Assembly: GCA_964564785.1 (NCBI GenBank)
Contig: CAZMCT010000015.1
Coordinates: 1-46,141, forward strand
Length of the DNA stretch: 46,141 nucleotides
Direction of reading: 5' to 3'
DNA from: CAZMCT01 sp964564785
GTDB lineage: Bacteria; Planctomycetota; Phycisphaerae; UBA1845; Fen-1342
The position numbers and the translations under genes are program-made. Below, one piece after another: positions 43,817 through 46,141 of the stretch. Position 1 is the first letter of the stretch. The number at the start of each line of letters is the position of its first letter. Under the pieces are notes generated by a model that was not told where the DNA came from, did no database searches, and saw only the letters and a program-made list of their open reading frames with translations.

Positions 43817-45700
43817 GTGACCCCGCGGCCGGGCAGCACGCGTGGTCCGCGGCGCCGGCCGCGCTGGCAGCTCCGCGCCGTGCTCCTGTGGGCCGCCGCC
43901 ATGGCCCCGCTGTCGCTGTGGGGGCTACCGACCTCGGCCACCGATGATGTGCTCTTCGGTGGCCGGCCGCCCTGGCCGGCCACGCAGTTTCAGGTCGACG
44001 CGGATCTTCAGCGCTTGCGGATGCGCGCCGGCGGCGCCGACACCGACCTCAACCCGCTCGCCGACCGCACGCAACTCGTCGAGCTCACCGCCGATGACGC
44101 GGCGCGGGCCGAGATTCTGCGCCGCTACCGCCTGTTCTCGCGCCAGCCCGACGAGATGATCATTCTCCGCGCCTTGCAGCGCATGAATCCGCGGCGCGGC
44201 GACCTCGACCCGCGGCTCTACCAGTACGGTGGGGCGTACATCTACGCGGTGGGCGGGGCGATCGCGGCCGGCTCGATCACGGGCTTGATCCGCCTGACTT
44301 CGGACGCGGGTTACTATCTCGAACATCCCGAGGCATTCGCGCGTTTCTATCTCGCGGCGCGTGCGATTTCGCTCGCGTCCGGCGCGCTGGCGCTGCTGGC
44401 CGTCTTCCAGCTCGGCCGGCGCACCGGCGGCCGGCGCGCGGGTTGGGTGGCGGCGCTGCTCACGGCCGCGAGTCCGGTGTTCATCACGGCGGTGCTGGAA
44501 GCCAAACCCCACTTGCCCTCGTCGGCGCTGATCTTGTGGGCGGCGCTCGCGGGGCTCGAGTATGTCCGCAGCGGGCGGGGGCGCGACGCCGCGCGGATGG
44601 GTGTGCTGGCGGGTTTGGCGGCCGGCGTCGTGCTGACCGGTGTGCTCGCGGGGCTGCTCTGGCCGGCGCTGGTCGTCGCATCGCTCGCCAGGAAACCGCG
44701 CGCGACAGCGCAAAGACGCGCAGCGGCTGAGCGGGTCGGCGACGTGCGGTGCGTGGGCCGCGATCTCGCGGTTGCCGCGCTCCTGGCCGTCGGCATGTAC
44801 GTCGCGGCGAACCCGTATGTCGCATGGAACCTGGTTGCGAACCGGGCGGCGCTCGACAGCAACCTCGCCAACTCATGGGCGATGTACCAGGACCAGATCG
44901 CGCGGGCCGGCGCGGGGGCGGTGCGTGTTGCCGTGCTGCTGGTCGAGGCGGCCGGGTGGGGGCTGCCGGTGGCCGGGGGCGCGGGGCTGATCTGGGCCTG
45001 GCGGCGGCATGGCCGACCGGTCGCGCTGGCCGCGTTACCGGGTCTGGGTTTCCTGCTCATGGCCGTGCTGCTCGGGGCGGGCAAGCCGGCCGAGTATGCG
45101 CGTTTCCTGATTCTGCCCGCCCTGCTGCTCGCGGTCGCGGCCGGGGCGGTGCTCGCGGCGATCATGCGGCGGCGACTCGCGGTGGGCGTGCTGGCGACAC
45201 TCATCGTGGTCGGGTTGATGAGCACGCCCGCGTACGTCGGTGCGTTCGCGCAGGACGCGGGCGGTGTGAACGAGACGCGGCGGCAGGCCGGGCGCTGGCT
45301 GGCCGCGCGAGCCGACGCAGCCGACGCGATCGGCGTGTTGCAGGAGCCCGCGCCGTATGCCGTGCCACCGATCGACTTCGCGCACCGCACGATCTGGCTC
45401 CTGCCGACAGAGCGGCCGGCCGGCCTCGAAGCCGCGGTGCTGCCCCCCTGGCTCGTCTTCACCGCGGACGACGAGCACACGCACGCGGACGCGTGGTGGC
45501 AGTCCGAGTACGAGCTGGCGGCGTGCTTCCCGGCCACCGGGCGGCCGGCGCGCATCGCCTGGGCGAACAAGCCCGTGTTCGTGTACCGCAAAAGGACGCA
45601 GGCGATGCCGCCCGCATCGGGGGACACCGCCTGCTGGACGCGACAACTCGTTCCGCCGGCCGACGCTAATTGGGCGCGGGCGGCATCACGGCCACGTTGA
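43817..45700 (+). CDS. GT39-like membrane glycosyltransferase
   Basis: The 627-residue product starts with a basic segment and a first membrane helix, then PDEMIILRALQRMNPRRGDL, with D112-E113 in the acidic pocket that GT39/PMT-type transferases use for lipid-linked sugar donors. YQYGGAYIYAVGG is also typical. About ten further predicted helices follow. The segment ARKPRATAQRRAAAER (about 290-305) is hydrophilic and basic and may be a repeat-derived insert. It probably transfers sugars to lipids or proteins outside the membrane. The GTG at 43817 lies 15 nt past the ubiA stop. Its end overlaps the collagen-like gene on the other strand by 35 bp. Confidence 0.83.
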   Translation: MTPRPGSTRGPRRRPRWQLRAVLLWAAAMAPLSLWGLPTSATDDVLFGGRPPWPATQFQVDADLQRLRMRAGGADTDLNPLADRTQLVELTADDAARAEILRRYRLFSRQPDEMIILRALQRMNPRRGDLDPRLYQYGGAYIYAVGGAIAAGSITGLIRLTSDAGYYLEHPEAFARFYLAARAISLASGALALLAVFQLGRRTGGRRAGWVAALLTAASPVFITAVLEAKPHLPSSALILWAALAGLEYVRSGRGRDAARMGVLAGLAAGVVLTGVLAGLLWPALVVASLARKPRATAQRRAAAERVGDVRCVGRDLAVAALLAVGMYVAANPYVAWNLVANRAALDSNLANSWAMYQDQIARAGAGAVRVAVLLVEAAGWGLPVAGGAGLIWAWRRHGRPVALAALPGLGFLLMAVLLGAGKPAEYARFLILPALLLAVAAGAVLAAIMRRRLAVGVLATLIVVGLMSTPAYVGAFAQDAGGVNETRRQAGRWLAARADAADAIGVLQEPAPYAVPPIDFAHRTIWLLPTERPAGLEAAVLPPWLVFTADDEHTHADAWWQSEYELAACFPATGRPARIAWANKPVFVYRKRTQAMPPASGDTACWTRQLVPPADANWARAASRPR

Positions 45701-46141
45701 AGAACACATCGACATTCGGGAAGCCGGTCGTCAGCGACTTCGTCTGCACGATGAATTGGAATTCGCGCGAGCCCGGGTCAAAGCTCACGGCCTTGGCATT
45801 CGAGAGTGTGAAGATCCACAGGTTCGGCGCGGCATCAATCGGCTCGGGCGTAACCAGAATCGAGAATTGGTCCTCGCTCAGCCCCGAACCATCGAACGTG
45901 TCCGGGAAGGTGGCCCGCAGTTCGTAGATCCCCGTGCCGGGCTTGCTGACCAGCGCGAAGCTCGGCGAACTCACCGGCACGCCGTCGGCACCGATCCGGC
46001 CACGGGCCAGCACGCGCGGCTCACCCGCAACGCCCTCCGGCCCCGGCGGACCCACGGGCCCTTCCGGTCCCGGCGGGCCGACCGGACCTTCAGGCCCCGG
46101 CGGCCCCACGGGCCCGTCCGGGCCCGCCCGGCCGCCCCGAC
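45666..46141 (-). CDS. Collagen-like secreted protein, 5' end outside window
   Basis: The last 158 residues of a longer protein are visible. They begin with Gly-Pro-x triplets (GPPGPEGPVGPPGPEG, about nt 46054-46120), which would form a collagen-like stalk, and end with a compact, mostly beta domain (YELRATFPDTFDGS; NVDVFFNVAVMPPAPN). Bacterial collagen-like proteins are usually surface or spore proteins with such globular ends. The frame runs past the window end with no stop, so the signal peptide and start lie beyond. The stop overlaps the glycosyltransferase end by 35 bp. Confidence 0.8.
   Translation of the reverse strand, partial: RGGRAGPDGPVGPPGPEGPVGPPGPEGPVGPPGPEGVAGEPRVLARGRIGADGVPVSSPSFALVSKPGTGIYELRATFPDTFDGSGLSEDQFSILVTPEPIDAAPNLWIFTLSNAKAVSFDPGSREFQFIVQTKSLTTGFPNVDVFFNVAVMPPAPN

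Noticed and set aside
41884..43947. Plus-strand frame of 687 codons in another phase over ubiX and ubiA
   Set aside because: Out of frame with two genes carrying clear motifs; the composition is Arg/Ala/Gly-rich.

Overview
The window is very GC-rich bacterial DNA, densely packed with genes on both strands. The likely source is a planctomycete, probably a Phycisphaerae-type lineage, from a draft or metagenome assembly (there is a 10-base N gap at 40223-40232). That placement is inference from gene content: two large secreted proteins ending in paired Ca-binding dockerin repeats of the DINPFV type, a Tat-exported Gfo/Idh/MocA oxidoreductase, an Agl23-like membrane glycosyltransferase, a glutamine synthetase III beside a glutamine synthetase I, a membrane-anchored multiheme cytochrome c, and many lipoproteins. 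No rRNA or tRNA gene and no CRISPR array was seen.

Layout. 1-3345: the 3' part of a long OstA/LptA-like envelope protein, then a metallophosphoesterase. 3370-3975: a 0.6-kb internally deleted IS4-type element between 10-bp direct repeats. 4094-10324: glutamine synthetase I, a gene-poor stretch, thiD divergent from a zinc alcohol dehydrogenase, and glutamine synthetase III convergent with it. 10528-15834, minus strand: a PHP-domain phosphoesterase, endonuclease III, serine hydroxymethyltransferase and three uncharacterised lipoproteins. 16165-22988: two paralogous PKD/dockerin secreted proteins, each with a recognisable sigma70-type promoter and a 200-300-nt leader. 23489-28735: an NHL/thioredoxin-like protein, an AmmeMemoRadiSam-type radical SAM enzyme, and divergent UDP-glucose dehydrogenase and UDP-glucuronate decarboxylase genes, which together give UDP-xylose. 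28956-33297: an HD-GYP protein overlapping a pseudopilin, a MalK-type ATPase and tsaD. 33418-40155, minus strand: Agl23-like protein, a discoidin-like secreted protein, a heptaheme cytochrome with a membrane domain, and a Tat-exported oxidoreductase. 40269-45700, plus strand: a membrane protein with a tandem-repeat-like C-terminal half, ubiX, ubiA and a GT39-like membrane glycosyltransferase. 45666-46141, minus strand: the end of a collagen-like protein.

The most unusual recurring pattern is the way short palindromic or dispersed-looking repeats run into coding ends. One appears to encode the hydrophobic core of a lipoprotein signal peptide, one the N-terminus of the heptaheme cytochrome, and one the C-terminal tail of TsaD. 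Others lie in variable loops of two membrane glycosyltransferases and the cytochrome. A second pattern is a -10-like box placed 6-12 nt before a start codon that has no Shine-Dalgarno sequence, which suggests leaderless mRNAs. No single obviously new multi-gene defence or metabolic system was identified. The best candidates for new biology are the heptaheme membrane cytochrome, the twin dockerin proteins, the lipoprotein cluster and the repeat-derived protein ends.
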